A stretch of DNA of 64,000 nt from Maribacter stanieri (GCF_900112245.1 NZ_FOYX01000005.1:68363-132362), one strand, 5' to 3'. Positions 28,863-37,475 are shown, numbered from the stretch's first letter. Translations and numbers: made by a program. The notes: generated from the sequence alone by a model not told the origin.

Positions 28863-29582
28863 TTATTTAAGTACTTCCGCTTTTTCAATGTAAATATTTT
28901 GCAAAGGCCAATCTCCTTTTTCAACAGGCTGATTATTAATTTTGTCAACCACATCCATACCTTCAATAACTCTTCCAAATGGGGTGTATTCATTGTCTAA
29001 ATGATAAGAGCCAGGATCGGTAACTACTATGAAAAACTCAAAAGGGGAGGCTAACATATGTGGGTTATCCATTTCGCTACTAGGCATAGAAATAGTACCT
29101 CTATGGTGTTTATGGCCTTTTCTAGTATCGGGTGGTAATAAATACCTGCCTATTTTTGTTCTTTTTTTACCAGTTCTTTCGTCATCAGAATTACCACCTT
29201 GAATTATAAAGTTTTTCACCACTCTATGAAATTGGGTATAATCGAAATATCCTTTTTCTGTTAAGTAGATGAAGTTAGCCCTGTGGTAGGGGACATTATC
29301 ATACAACTCAACAATAAAGCTACCAAGGTTGGTAGTAATTTTTACTTTATTAGAAGTTAAAGTCTTTTCATAATTGAAAAAGAAATCGATGGCATTGTCT
29401 TCGTTAAGTTCAAAGGTTTCCTCTTGTTTTTCATCACCTACTTTATTTTCGGTAATTTTAGTTGAATCTATAACTACTTCTACTGTTGTAGTTGTATCAT
29501 CAACTTTCTTAGAAGTATCTTTGCAGCTGGTTAAAGCGAGAATGGCAGCGCAGAAATATGAATAGTATTTAAGTAAACGCAT
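28863..29582 (-). CDS. Cyclophilin-type peptidyl-prolyl isomerase lipoprotein
   Basis: The start is placed at the ATG that gives a proper lipoprotein signal (MRLLKYYSYFCAAILALTSC, Cys20), giving 239 residues. A longer open frame exists upstream but its first 39 codons look like antisense of the Nudix gene. After an acidic linker (about 20-70) comes the cyclophilin domain, with FIVELYDNVPYHRANFIYL, FDYTQFHRVVKNFIIQGG and the FGRVIEGMDVVDKI end. The active-site Arg in FHRVV and the IIQGG strand are intact. It should help fold proteins in the periplasm or at the outer membrane. Its ATG overlaps the ATG of the divergent Nudix gene. Confidence 0.93.
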   Translation of the reverse strand: MRLLKYYSYFCAAILALTSCKDTSKKVDDTTTTVEVVIDSTKITENKVGDEKQEETFELNEDNAIDFFFNYEKTLTSNKVKITTNLGSFIVELYDNVPYHRANFIYLTEKGYFDYTQFHRVVKNFIIQGGNSDDERTGKKRTKIGRYLLPPDTRKGHKHHRGTISMPSSEMDNPHMLASPFEFFIVVTDPGSYHLDNEYTPFGRVIEGMDVVDKINNQPVEKGDWPLQNIYIEKAEVLK

Positions 29583-30222
29583 GGATTTCAATTTTTTTGA
29601 ACAACGAATATCAAAAATAAAGGATCTACCGCTACCGGGAGAGGCTTCGCAATATAAAATGGCTCCAGAAAGTCGGCTAGAAGATTTAAAACAAATCAAT
29701 ATTGCTAAGAAAAATCCACGGAAGGCAGCTGTTATGGCATTGTTTTATCCAACGGTAAATCAAAATACAAACTTATTGTTGATATTGCGTAAAACCTATA
29801 AAGGAATACACTCTAATCAAGTTGGTTTTCCGGGGGGGAAGGCAGAAAAGTCTGATGATGGATTATTGACCACCGCATTACGAGAAACACATGAAGAAGT
29901 AGGTGTACTACCTAATGATGTTACTTTGGTAAAAGAAATTTCAGAGATTTTTATACCACCAAGTAATTTTATGGTGCAACCATATATAGGTTTGTATAAA
30001 AACCCGAAACCATTTGTAAAACAAGATACTGAGGTAGAATTAATTTTAGAAGTGCCTATAGTGGACTTTTTAGATGAGAATAAAGTTATTTCTAAAAAAT
30101 TAACGACATCATACGCGGAAGATATTGAAGTACCAGCCTTTGAATTAAACGGTTATATCGTTTGGGGAGCAACCGCAATGATGTTGAATGAGATTAAAGA
30201 GTTATTAAAGCAGGTGTTGTAA
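29581..30222 (+). CDS. Nudix hydrolase, CoA pyrophosphatase type
   Basis: A 213-residue cytosolic Nudix enzyme of the NUDT7/8-NudL type. After LPGEASQYKMAP and NPRKAAVMALFYP comes the Nudix box region VGFPGGKAEKSDDGLL and TTALRETHEEVGVLP (about 80-110), with the metal-binding REtHEEvG intact. The CoA-specific signature upstream (LLILRKTYKGIHSNQVGFPGG) is also present, so hydrolysis of CoA or its derivatives to phosphopantetheine and 3',5'-ADP is likely. Its start codon overlaps that of the divergent lipoprotein gene. The acyltransferase gene follows after 26 bases in the same direction. Confidence 0.93.
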   Translation: MDFNFFEQRISKIKDLPLPGEASQYKMAPESRLEDLKQINIAKKNPRKAAVMALFYPTVNQNTNLLLILRKTYKGIHSNQVGFPGGKAEKSDDGLLTTALRETHEEVGVLPNDVTLVKEISEIFIPPSNFMVQPYIGLYKNPKPFVKQDTEVELILEVPIVDFLDENKVISKKLTTSYAEDIEVPAFELNGYIVWGATAMMLNEIKELLKQVL

Positions 30223-30248
30223 GGCATATTTAATTATTTTAGCATTCT

Positions 30249-31055
30249 ATGGGATTATTTGATAAGAACCCTTTTGGGCATAATTTATATATTAAAAAGT
30301 GGCTAATTCGTATTTTGGCCTTATTGTCGCATCAGCGCTATAAGGGATTTAATACATTAGAAATTGAAGGTTCTGATATTATCAGAAATCTGCCAGACAG
30401 AAATGTGCTGTTTGTAAGCAATCACCAAACTTATTTTGCAGATGTAGTGGCTATGTTTCACGTATTCAATGCTAGTTTAAGTGGGCGAGAGGATTCCATT
30501 AAAAATTTAGGGTACATATGGCAACCTAAATTGAACATGTATTATGTTGCTGCAGCGGAAACGATGAGGAAAAGTCTGTTGACCAAAATAATGGCCTATG
30601 CAGGTTCTGTTAGTGTTGAAAGAACGTGGCGTTCTGAAGGTAAAGATGTTAAGCGTCAAGTGAAAATGAGCGATATATCTAGTATAGGTAAAGCCTTAAA
30701 TGATGGTTGGGTAATTACGTTTCCCCAAGGAACAACCACGCCATGGAAACCTTTACGAAAAGGAACGGCGCATATAATCAAGAAGTACAAACCTGTAGTA
30801 GTACCAGTTGTTATAGATGGTTTTAGACGTTCTTTTGATAAAAAAGGGCTCCGTGTAAAGAAAAAAGGTATTCTTCAATCTATGGTTATTAAAGAACCAT
30901 TACAGATAGATTATGATAATGAAACTTCTGAATCTATTATAGAAAAATTAGAGTATGCAATTGAACAACATCCTTCATTTTTAAAAGTGATTTCAAAAGC
31001 GGATCTCTTGGCATATGAAGAAGAGAATAAGCAGCGTAAATGGAAAAATTCTTAA
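30249..31055 (+). CDS. Lysophospholipid (1-acylglycerol-3-phosphate-like) acyltransferase
   Basis: A 268-residue membrane-associated acyltransferase of the PlsC type. The catalytic HX4D motif is in VSNHQTYFADVV (about 58-69), and the acceptor-binding block FPQGTTTPWKPLRKGTAHI is near 158, with FPQGTTT in place of the common FPEGTRS. It should transfer an acyl group to a lysophospholipid or a related ornithine or glycerol lipid; the exact acceptor is not readable. The stop codon shares bases with the stop of the convergent gene (TTAA at 31052-31055). It probably shares a transcript with the Nudix gene. Confidence 0.88.
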   Translation: MGLFDKNPFGHNLYIKKWLIRILALLSHQRYKGFNTLEIEGSDIIRNLPDRNVLFVSNHQTYFADVVAMFHVFNASLSGREDSIKNLGYIWQPKLNMYYVAAAETMRKSLLTKIMAYAGSVSVERTWRSEGKDVKRQVKMSDISSIGKALNDGWVITFPQGTTTPWKPLRKGTAHIIKKYKPVVVPVVIDGFRRSFDKKGLRVKKKGILQSMVIKEPLQIDYDNETSESIIEKLEYAIEQHPSFLKVISKADLLAYEEENKQRKWKNS

Positions 31056-31702
31056 ACTGCTAAATGTCTTAGTTCACTATAATTCTGTTTTAATTTTCTA
31101 AGTAAAAGTCCGTAAAGTAGAAAGTATATTCCACCCATAGCTAAAGTTAGTATGACGCCGAAAATTCCAATGGAAAGCATTATAGTTACTTTTAGCTTTT
31201 CTTGTGATATGTTTTCTAGACTATCTTTTAATTCAGGAAAGGCAAGGGTGATATTATCGTTTAGGTAAACACCAATTATCATCATAATGATAGTAACCAT
31301 TATCATTGATAAAGAAAAGATGACATAATGCTTTACTGTTTTTCTAGTTTTAATTATTTTCTTCATCAAGTTCTTAGAGTTATCTAAAACCGATATTTCC
31401 TTGAATCTTTTATAGAATTGAAATATAAAGTAGAACGCTACTAAATAGGTGAAACCAGATAAAAATAGCAGGTACTTCGATATTCCTATTTTATCATATA
31501 TTTCCATTCCCTCGCGCATTGAAGGTAAAAGATATAATAGGTGAGGCACTGTAAATTCTAATATGCTTATTATGAGTATCCATTTAACAATAGAAGAAGA
31601 TTTCTTCCAAATCATTTTATGTATCTCATCATAGCTTAGTTTAGGAACATCAAATTCCTTCTTCTGCCAGTCTCTCTTTAATAATTCCAGTTCATCCGTC
31701 AT
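31052..31702 (-). CDS. Membrane protein partner of the ECF sigma factor (putative anti-sigma)
   Basis: A 216-residue protein with a cytosolic N-terminal segment (about 1-33) beginning MTDELELLKRDWQKKE, then four transmembrane helices (about 35-58, 72-95, 120-145, 170-205). Short cytosolic helices ahead of a membrane part, encoded directly downstream of an ECF sigma gene (4 bases), are the normal layout of an anti-sigma factor. No zinc-binding ZAS motif (HxxxCxxC) is seen. The role is inferred from gene position; I could not match a named family. Confidence 0.65.
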   Translation of the reverse strand: MTDELELLKRDWQKKEFDVPKLSYDEIHKMIWKKSSSIVKWILIISILEFTVPHLLYLLPSMREGMEIYDKIGISKYLLFLSGFTYLVAFYFIFQFYKRFKEISVLDNSKNLMKKIIKTRKTVKHYVIFSLSMIMVTIIMMIIGVYLNDNITLAFPELKDSLENISQEKLKVTIMLSIGIFGVILTLAMGGIYFLLYGLLLRKLKQNYSELRHLAV

Positions 31703-31706
31703 ACGC

Positions 31707-32201
31707 TTATGGATTCAAAATGGTTCTTAATTTTGTTTTGATACGATTCATTTTCACTCTTGCATTTACCTCGGTAATACCTAAGGTTTCTGATATTTCA
31801 GCATAATTTTTATCCTCAAGATATAAAAATACTAAAGCCTTATCAACATCATTTAATTGCTTTACTGCTTTGTACATCAGTTTCAATTGCAATTCTTCGG
31901 TCTCATCATATACTTCGGCCTTAATTTTAAAAATTATAGACTCATAGTCGGCAGTATCAATTCTTCTTTTACGCTTTCTATACAATGTTATCGCAGTATT
32001 CAGTGCTACCCGATACATCCATGTACTAAACTTGGCTTCGCCCCTAAATTTTGGATATGCCTTCCACAATTGAATAGTGATTTCTTGAAAAAGGTCATTG
32101 TGAGAGTCACGGTCATTTGTATACAGGGTACACACCTTATGGACAATATTTTGATTGTCCTGTAACTCGGTCACAAATTTGTGTTCAAGGTCTTTATTCA
32201 C
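31707..32201 (-). CDS. ECF-type RNA polymerase sigma factor
   Basis: A 164-residue sigma-70 family factor. Region 2 (about 10-75) includes DLFQEITIQLWKAYPKF and FSTWMYRVALNTAI. Region 4 (about 105-160) includes KALVFLYLEDKNYAEISETL and the helix-turn-helix ITEVNARVKMNRIKTKL. The start used is a GTG, the only reasonable initiation codon before the conserved part. An ECF-style promoter-like pair (TGAAAC, 17 bases, CGTA) lies just upstream and suggests autoregulation. The gene directly downstream encodes a membrane protein that is its likely anti-sigma factor. Confidence 0.92.
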   Translation of the reverse strand: MNKDLEHKFVTELQDNQNIVHKVCTLYTNDRDSHNDLFQEITIQLWKAYPKFRGEAKFSTWMYRVALNTAITLYRKRKRRIDTADYESIIFKIKAEVYDETEELQLKLMYKAVKQLNDVDKALVFLYLEDKNYAEISETLGITEVNARVKMNRIKTKLRTILNP

Positions 32202-32218
32202 TATTAGTTGGCTGTTCT

Positions 32219-32245
32219 TACGGTGTTAGTCTATGTTTGGTTTCA
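32219..32245 (-). promoter_or_regulatory. Candidate ECF promoter upstream of the sigma factor gene
   Basis: Reading on the minus strand, TGAAAC (32245-32240) and CGTA (32222-32219) are 17 bases apart, the spacing and sequence of many ECF promoters. TGTAAC, another such -35 form, lies just further upstream. The GTG start is 18 bases downstream of the CGTA. Confidence 0.4.
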
Positions 32246-32272
32246 TTTGTTACAATAAATCTGTAAATACGT

Positions 32273-32305
32273 AAAAAAAGTGCCAAGGTCAACTTGGCAC
32301 TTTTC
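32273..32305 (-). terminator. Rho-independent terminator of the M20 amidohydrolase gene
   Basis: AAAGTGCCAAG pairs with CTTGGCACTTT around a short GTCAA loop; on the minus strand it is followed by a run of seven T. It lies 22 bases beyond the stop of the M20 gene. Confidence 0.85.
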
Positions 32306-32325
32306 TATTTTATATTAATGCTAGA

Positions 32326-33753
32326 CTATTTTCTATAATCCAAAGCAGGAGCTCTATCCCCTAGAAGTGGGATATATTTAAAATCTGCACCTCTCTTTTC
32401 TATGAACTCAGCTTTAGCAGTCTCAATCAATTTTTTATCCTTGAATAAGTCTATAGCTGTCATAGTTAATGTTTTCGCAGCAATCATCATTCCTTTATTA
32501 CCAATTGAAGTACCACCTGCTGCAACAGCTTGCCAGCTATGAGCTGCAGTGCCAGGTACCCATGTAGCCGTGCTAAAACCTACAGTAGGTACAGTGAAAC
32601 TTACATCTCCAACATCAGTAGAGCCAAAAGCTCTCGCTTCGGTTTTGTAAGGCTGTACATTTTTTGCAGTAGCAAGGTCCGCTTTTTCCTGACCTAAAGA
32701 TTTTGCAATTTTATCTGCAAATGCTTTTTCTTCAGCAGTATATTCCATTCCACCTACTTCAGATAAGTTATCATGCATTACTTTTTGTAGGGTAAGATTT
32801 GGTAGTAACTCATGTGTACCACCAATCATTTCGTAATCCATTGTAGTGCCGGTACCTAAAGCAGCGCCTTCAGCGGCTTTTACCATACGGTCAAAAATAT
32901 CTATTACAACATCACGTCTATTATGGCGAGCATAATAATATACTTCAGCAAAATCCGGCACAACATTAGGAGCTTTACCGCCGGCAGTAATTACGTAATG
33001 AATTCTAGCTTCTTGTGGTATATGCTCTCGCATCATATTTATCATCATGTTCATAGCTTCTACACCGTCTAAAGCAGAACGTCCTTTTTCTGGTGATGCG
33101 GCAGCATGTGCAGAAACACCATAAAATCTGAATTTGGCAGACTTGTTTGCCAAAGCGGCTCCGGCACTTGCAGCATTCTGTGCACCTGGGTGCCAATGTA
33201 GAGCAATATCAACATCATTGAACAAACCTTCACGAACCATAAATACCTTACCAGAACCACCTTCCTCAGCAGGTGTACCGTAAAAACGAATAGTACCTTT
33301 AGATTTATTGGCTTCTAGCCATTCTTTAGTTGAAATTGCGGCAGCTGTAGAGGCTGTACCAAATAAATGATGACCACATGCATGACCGGCAGCAGCACCT
33401 GCAGATTCTTTTTCTGCAACCGCTTTCTGAGATAAACCAGGTAAAGCATCATATTCACCCATAATTGCAATTACAGGACTTCCACTACCATATTCGGCAA
33501 TGAATGCTGTTGGTATACCGGCAACACCTTTTTTAATGGTAAACCCAGCATCTTGTAAGGTCTTTTGTAACAAACCGGAGCTTTGTTCTTCTTGGTATCC
33601 CATTTCTGCGAATTCCCAAATATTTTGAGCTATATTTCCGTAATCGGCACTTTTTTGATCTAATTTTTTAATAATATCTTTTTCGCTCTTTTGAGCATTC
33701 ATCGAAAAAATGGAAGTACTTAGTACTGCCAATAAAATAAGGGTTTTACGCAT
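32326..33753 (-). CDS. Exported M20 family amidohydrolase (AbgB-like)
   Basis: A 475-residue metal-dependent amidohydrolase with a signal peptide (TLILLAVLSTSIFSMNA, cut near 20). The core motif AAGHACGHHLFGTAST (about 121-136) provides the Cys and His ligands; AEEGGSGK (about 163) the Glu pair and HWHPGAQNAA (about 186) another His. This set matches the p-aminobenzoyl-glutamate hydrolase B/HIPPO hydrolase branch of M20, with the dimerisation domain around 200-315. It should cleave an N-acyl or aminobenzoyl amide in the periplasm. It is monocistronic, flanked by a terminator and a divergent NDH-2 gene. Confidence 0.92.
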   Translation of the reverse strand: MRKTLILLAVLSTSIFSMNAQKSEKDIIKKLDQKSADYGNIAQNIWEFAEMGYQEEQSSGLLQKTLQDAGFTIKKGVAGIPTAFIAEYGSGSPVIAIMGEYDALPGLSQKAVAEKESAGAAAGHACGHHLFGTASTAAAISTKEWLEANKSKGTIRFYGTPAEEGGSGKVFMVREGLFNDVDIALHWHPGAQNAASAGAALANKSAKFRFYGVSAHAAASPEKGRSALDGVEAMNMMINMMREHIPQEARIHYVITAGGKAPNVVPDFAEVYYYARHNRRDVVIDIFDRMVKAAEGAALGTGTTMDYEMIGGTHELLPNLTLQKVMHDNLSEVGGMEYTAEEKAFADKIAKSLGQEKADLATAKNVQPYKTEARAFGSTDVGDVSFTVPTVGFSTATWVPGTAAHSWQAVAAGGTSIGNKGMMIAAKTLTMTAIDLFKDKKLIETAKAEFIEKRGADFKYIPLLGDRAPALDYRK

Positions 33754-33827
33754 TTTGGTGTTTGTTTGAGTTAGAGCTTAAAGATACTAAAAACACATTA
33801 TTATTTTAAAGTGGAAGTCCATTTGTT

Positions 33828-33835
33828 TAATTTTG
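33828..33835 (+). promoter_or_regulatory. Candidate -7 box for the NDH-2 gene
   Basis: TAATTTTG fits TAnnTTTG and lies 18 bases before the ATG at 33853. It falls inside the longest possible open frame, which argues for the downstream start. Confidence 0.5.
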
Positions 33836-33852
33836 CATTTAAGTACTATACT

Positions 33853-35145
33853 ATGAACATACCACTTTCAAGCTATCCTAGAATTGTAATTATAGGTGGT
33901 GGTTTTGGCGGAGTTTCTCTAGCTAAAAAATTAAGTAAAAAAGAAGTGCAAGTCGTTCTTATAGATAAGAACAATTACCATACTTTTCAGCCTTTATTAT
34001 ATCAAGTATCTACAGGTGGTCTTGAACCAGATTCCATTGCATACCCATTGCGTAAGGTGTTAATCGGATACGATAATTTTTATTTCCGTTTAGCGGAAGT
34101 GGAGAACATTGATACTGCTGGTAAAAAGTTAAATACTAACATTGGTGATATAACTTATGACTATTTAGTTGTTGCCACAGGTTCAGAGACAAACTTTTTT
34201 GGTAATGAGGAGATAGAAAAGAATGCAATGTCGATGAAGTCGATACCGCAATCTTTAAATCTTCGAAGTTTAATATTAGAAAATTTTGAACAGGCACTTC
34301 TTACAGATGATTATCATGAACGAGATGCTCTAATGAATTTTGTGATTGTTGGTGGTGGTCCAACAGGGGTAGAGCTTGCTGGTGCTTTAGCTGAAATTAA
34401 AAAAGGAATACTTCCAAAAGATTATCCTGATTTGGATACTAGAAGAGCACAGATAAATATTGTGCAAGGTGGCGATTGCTTATTGCCGGGCTTTAGTGCG
34501 CAGGCCTCAAAAAAAGCAGAGGACTTTTTAGAGAAATTAGGGGTACAAGTTTGGAAAGGTGTTCGTGTTACGGGTTACAATGGTAAAACCGTTACTACTA
34601 AAACAGATTTGAAATTCGATTCCGCAGCAGTAGTTTGGGCTGCTGGTGTAAAAGGTGCAATTATTCCAGGTTTAGAAGGTGAAGGCGTTGCCGCTGGTGG
34701 TAATAGAATAAACGTAAATGAGTTTAATCAGGTAATTGGTCATCCAGAAATATTCGCTATTGGAGATATTGCTTGTATGGCTACAGTAGATAATCCCCGA
34801 GGACATCCTATGGTTGCACAACCCGCAATTCAACAAGGAAAGTTATTAGGAGAAAACTTAATTAAGCTAGTAGAGCATAAAGCTATGAAGCCTTTTATCT
34901 ATAACGATAAAGGTAGTATGGCTACTATTGGTAGAAATAAGGCTGTTTGCGATATTAACAAATTCAGGTTTCAAGGGGTTTTTGCCTGGTTTGTTTGGAT
35001 GTTCGTTCATTTATTTTTTCTTATAGGTTTTAGAAACAGAATGGTAGTTTTTATCAATTGGGTATACAACTACATTAGGTTTGATAGAGAAGCTAGATTG
35101 ATTATCCGTCCGTTTAAAAGAGATTACAGTCAATTTAAAGATTAG
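33853..35145 (+). CDS. Type II NADH:quinone oxidoreductase (NDH-2-like)
   Basis: A 430-residue FAD protein that oxidises NADH and reduces quinone without pumping protons. Two Rossmann motifs are clear: IVIIGGGFGGVSLAKKL (FAD, about 12-28) and FVIVGGGPTGVELAGALAE (NADH, about 162-180). WAAGVKG and the FAIGDIACM segment close the FAD site. The C-terminal part has a hydrophobic stretch (FAWFVWMFVHLFFLIGF, about 380-396) for membrane contact. The first ATG of the longest frame is 14 codons upstream, but a promoter-like box lies within that extension and the family aligns from here. It is divergent from the M20 gene. Confidence 0.93.
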   Translation: MNIPLSSYPRIVIIGGGFGGVSLAKKLSKKEVQVVLIDKNNYHTFQPLLYQVSTGGLEPDSIAYPLRKVLIGYDNFYFRLAEVENIDTAGKKLNTNIGDITYDYLVVATGSETNFFGNEEIEKNAMSMKSIPQSLNLRSLILENFEQALLTDDYHERDALMNFVIVGGGPTGVELAGALAEIKKGILPKDYPDLDTRRAQINIVQGGDCLLPGFSAQASKKAEDFLEKLGVQVWKGVRVTGYNGKTVTTKTDLKFDSAAVVWAAGVKGAIIPGLEGEGVAAGGNRINVNEFNQVIGHPEIFAIGDIACMATVDNPRGHPMVAQPAIQQGKLLGENLIKLVEHKAMKPFIYNDKGSMATIGRNKAVCDINKFRFQGVFAWFVWMFVHLFFLIGFRNRMVVFINWVYNYIRFDREARLIIRPFKRDYSQFKD

Positions 35146-35280
35146 TCAACTTAATAAGTGGTTTAATTCGTAATAGTTTAAATACTTGGCAGTTAAAGTT
35201 TTGCTAAGTGTTTCGTTGGCTCTGTTTTTTAAAATATCTTTTGTAGGAATTTATTTTCAATTACTTAAGATATCCAACCT

Positions 35281-35796
35281 ATGAAAGTATTTATGAGTAG
35301 TTTTCTATTCTTGTTTGTCATAGTATCTAAAGGGCAAGTAAAAGAAAATCCACCAGTATCAAATTTACCTTCGTCATTAATTGGATTGTCAATAACTGGA
35401 CATGCTTACCCTGATTCTGCACTTGGTGATGTTCATAAGTCTTTTATGGTGCGATACGGAGTTTCAAAATCGCTACAATTAGAACTTCAAGGTTTTTATG
35501 ACACGTACATATTGAGTGAAAGGTTCAGATCTAGTGTATTGGCTAAAGTGTATTTGAATGAACGGTTATATCTATTTGGTGGGATAGAAGCAGAAATAGC
35601 TACAGAAAATGCAGGTGTTGGTCAAACACCATATCGTATTGGTTTTGTTACTGGATTAGGGTATGATGTCGATCCTAATTTAATGATTGAGTTGAAGGCT
35701 AATATTCAAATGAATAACCCGAGTATGGGTGCATTTGGTGAAAAGCACGTAGTAATGCCCGCTGCACTTACATTAGGTAGTAAGTGGAAATTTTAA
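35281..35796 (+). CDS. Hypothetical secreted beta-barrel-like protein
   Basis: A 171-residue protein with a signal peptide (SSFLFLFVIVSKGQ, cut near 19). The mature part alternates polar and hydrophobic residues in short strands (SLIGLSITGHAYP, SLQLELQGFYDTYI, LYLFGGIEAEIA, LMIELKANIQM) and ends in the aromatic residue Phe (GSKWKF). This pattern is typical of a small outer-membrane beta-barrel. I cannot name a family. It overlaps the convergent xerD gene by four bases, TTAA. Barrel structure is inferred from pattern only. Confidence 0.7.
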   Translation: MKVFMSSFLFLFVIVSKGQVKENPPVSNLPSSLIGLSITGHAYPDSALGDVHKSFMVRYGVSKSLQLELQGFYDTYILSERFRSSVLAKVYLNERLYLFGGIEAEIATENAGVGQTPYRIGFVTGLGYDVDPNLMIELKANIQMNNPSMGAFGEKHVVMPAALTLGSKWKF

Positions 35797-36695
35797 TGAC
35801 TCTTTCTAGGGTGATAGGTGTTCATGACTTCAGCTAAATGCGAGCGATCTACATGCATGTATATTTCTGTTGTGGTTATACTTTCGTGTCCTAACATTTG
35901 CTGAATGGAACGTAAATCGGCTCCGTTTTCTAGTAAATGCGTAGCAAAAGAATGCCTGAATGTATGCGGGCTTATATTTTTCTGTAACCCTATAGTTACA
36001 GCCAGATTTTTCACAATAGTAAAAATCATAGCCCTAGTAAGTTGTTTTCCTCGTCTGTTGAGAAAAAGGATATCTTGAAAGCCTTCTTGAATATTTAGGT
36101 GAACTCTTATTTCATTTCTATAAATATTAATATACTTTTTATTTACAGGGCTTATAGGAACAAAACGTTGCTTATCTCCTTTACCGGTAACTTTAATAAA
36201 ATCTTCTTCAAAAAATAAATCAGATATTTTTAAGCCAATAAGTTCAGACACTCTTAATCCGCAGCCATATAACGTCTCAAGTATAGCTCTATTTCTCTCC
36301 CCTTCGGCAGAGCTTAAATCAATACCTTGTATTAAATTATCAATTTCGTTCTCAGATAAAGTGTCGGGTAATTTCCTGCCTAATTTAGGTGATTCTATTA
36401 AATCTAAAGGATTGTCTTTTCGGTAATCTTCAAAAATAAGATAGTTAAAGAAACTTTTAAGTCCCGATATAATTCGTGCTTGAGATCGGGGGTTAATCAC
36501 TTTTGCAATTTCATAGATAAATTGTTGAACTGTGTCTTTATCAATAAGAATAGGAGTAACGTTAATATCATGGGTTTCAAGAAAAGAAATTAGCTTTTCA
36601 ATATCCATAGTATAGCTCTGAATAGAGTTTTTTGATAAACCGCGTTCAAGCTTTAAGTAAGTGGTGTAATCTTTCAGCGCATGTTTCCATTTCAT
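35793..36695 (-). CDS. xerD: Site-specific tyrosine recombinase XerD
   Basis: A 300-residue tyrosine recombinase that resolves chromosome dimers with XerC at dif in the terminus. The N-terminal SAM-like domain (about 1-95) and the catalytic domain (about 110-295) are both complete. Catalytic residues are visible: Arg in YGCGLRVSELIGL, Lys in VTGKGDKQR, then His-Xaa-Xaa-Arg in HTFRHSFATHLLENG, His in MLGHESITTTEIYMH and the final Tyr in that segment. The length and the single-copy, phage-free context fit the housekeeping XerD rather than an integrase. Confidence 0.95.
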   Translation of the reverse strand: MKWKHALKDYTTYLKLERGLSKNSIQSYTMDIEKLISFLETHDINVTPILIDKDTVQQFIYEIAKVINPRSQARIISGLKSFFNYLIFEDYRKDNPLDLIESPKLGRKLPDTLSENEIDNLIQGIDLSSAEGERNRAILETLYGCGLRVSELIGLKISDLFFEEDFIKVTGKGDKQRFVPISPVNKKYINIYRNEIRVHLNIQEGFQDILFLNRRGKQLTRAMIFTIVKNLAVTIGLQKNISPHTFRHSFATHLLENGADLRSIQQMLGHESITTTEIYMHVDRSHLAEVMNTYHPRKSH

Positions 36696-36877
36696 GGTTT
36701 AAAGATAAAGAATACATTAATTCAGCAGTCTATAAAGTATAGTCTATAGCCATGTAAAATTGTATCATATAGCGTAAATTCTCTAAATTTAATATTTTAT
36801 AACCTACCTAATTGTATGATGTACAACTACTTTTATGGTGTTCACAACAAAGATGCCTGTAAGCTTACTCTTACCTT

Positions 36878-36885
36878 TATTTTTG
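36878..36885 (+). promoter_or_regulatory. Candidate -7 box for the small outer-membrane protein gene
   Basis: TATTTTTG fits TAnnTTTG 21 bases before the ATG at 36906. It lies inside the longest open frame, so it supports the later start. Confidence 0.45.
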
Positions 36886-36905
36886 TTAGAATAAACCAAT
36901 CAACC

Positions 36906-37424
36906 ATGAATAAGTATTTTATTTTACTATTAGCCTTATGTCTTTCAGCCGAAATTTTCGCTCAAGAAGGATTTAAATTCGGGATACAAGCAGGAATACC
37001 TTTAGATGATTATAATGAAGCGGTAAGTGTTGTACTTGGAGCGGATTTCTCATACATGTATCCGTTAGGTGAAGTAGTAGATGTAGGGCCTGCTGTAGGT
37101 TATATTCATGGTTTTGCAGAAACCTTTCAAACAACGATTATTAGAGAAGAACAAGAAGCTGTTCAGTTTTTGCCATTATCTGCAGGCGTTCGTTTTTGGA
37201 CATCAAATTATTTTTCATTTGGTGGTAATATAGGTTATGCTATGGGTATTAGTGACGGTAATGAAGGTGGTCTATATTATAGACCTACAATTGCTTATTT
37301 AATGAGTTCAAGTGTTGAGGTTAATTTATCCTATACTGGTATTGATGTTGAAGAAACTACATGGTCTACGGTGACCTTAGGAATTGTCTATAATTTTGAG
37401 CCTAAATATAGAACACGTCGCTAG
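36906..37424 (+). CDS. Small outer-membrane beta-barrel-like protein
   Basis: The start is taken at the ATG that begins a signal peptide (YFILLLALCLSAEIFAQ), giving 172 residues; an in-frame ATG 90 bases upstream would precede a promoter-like box and lacks a signal. The mature part is a string of beta strands with Gly and aromatic residues (FKFGIQAGIPLDDY, VLGADFSYMYPLG, VGPAVGYIHGF, SAGVRFWTSNYFSFGGNIGY, VEVNLSYTGI), typical of a porin-family/outer-membrane beta-barrel protein. The ligand or function is unknown. aroQ follows with its own promoter-like box. Confidence 0.8.
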   Translation: MNKYFILLLALCLSAEIFAQEGFKFGIQAGIPLDDYNEAVSVVLGADFSYMYPLGEVVDVGPAVGYIHGFAETFQTTIIREEQEAVQFLPLSAGVRFWTSNYFSFGGNIGYAMGISDGNEGGLYYRPTIAYLMSSSVEVNLSYTGIDVEETTWSTVTLGIVYNFEPKYRTRR

Positions 37425-37475
37425 TGAAATAATTTAGCTAAGCAAGTTTAATTTACTTCTTGTATTTCTAATTCA

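Noticed and set aside
32290-32305. TTGGCAC in the amidohydrolase terminator as a second sigma-54 site
   Set aside because: The motif is one arm of the terminator hairpin, has no -12 element at the right spacing and does not face a start.
35793-36695. A tyrosine recombinase as a sign of a prophage or integrative element
   Set aside because: The protein is a standard housekeeping XerD of normal length; no phage genes, att repeats or tRNA lie nearby.
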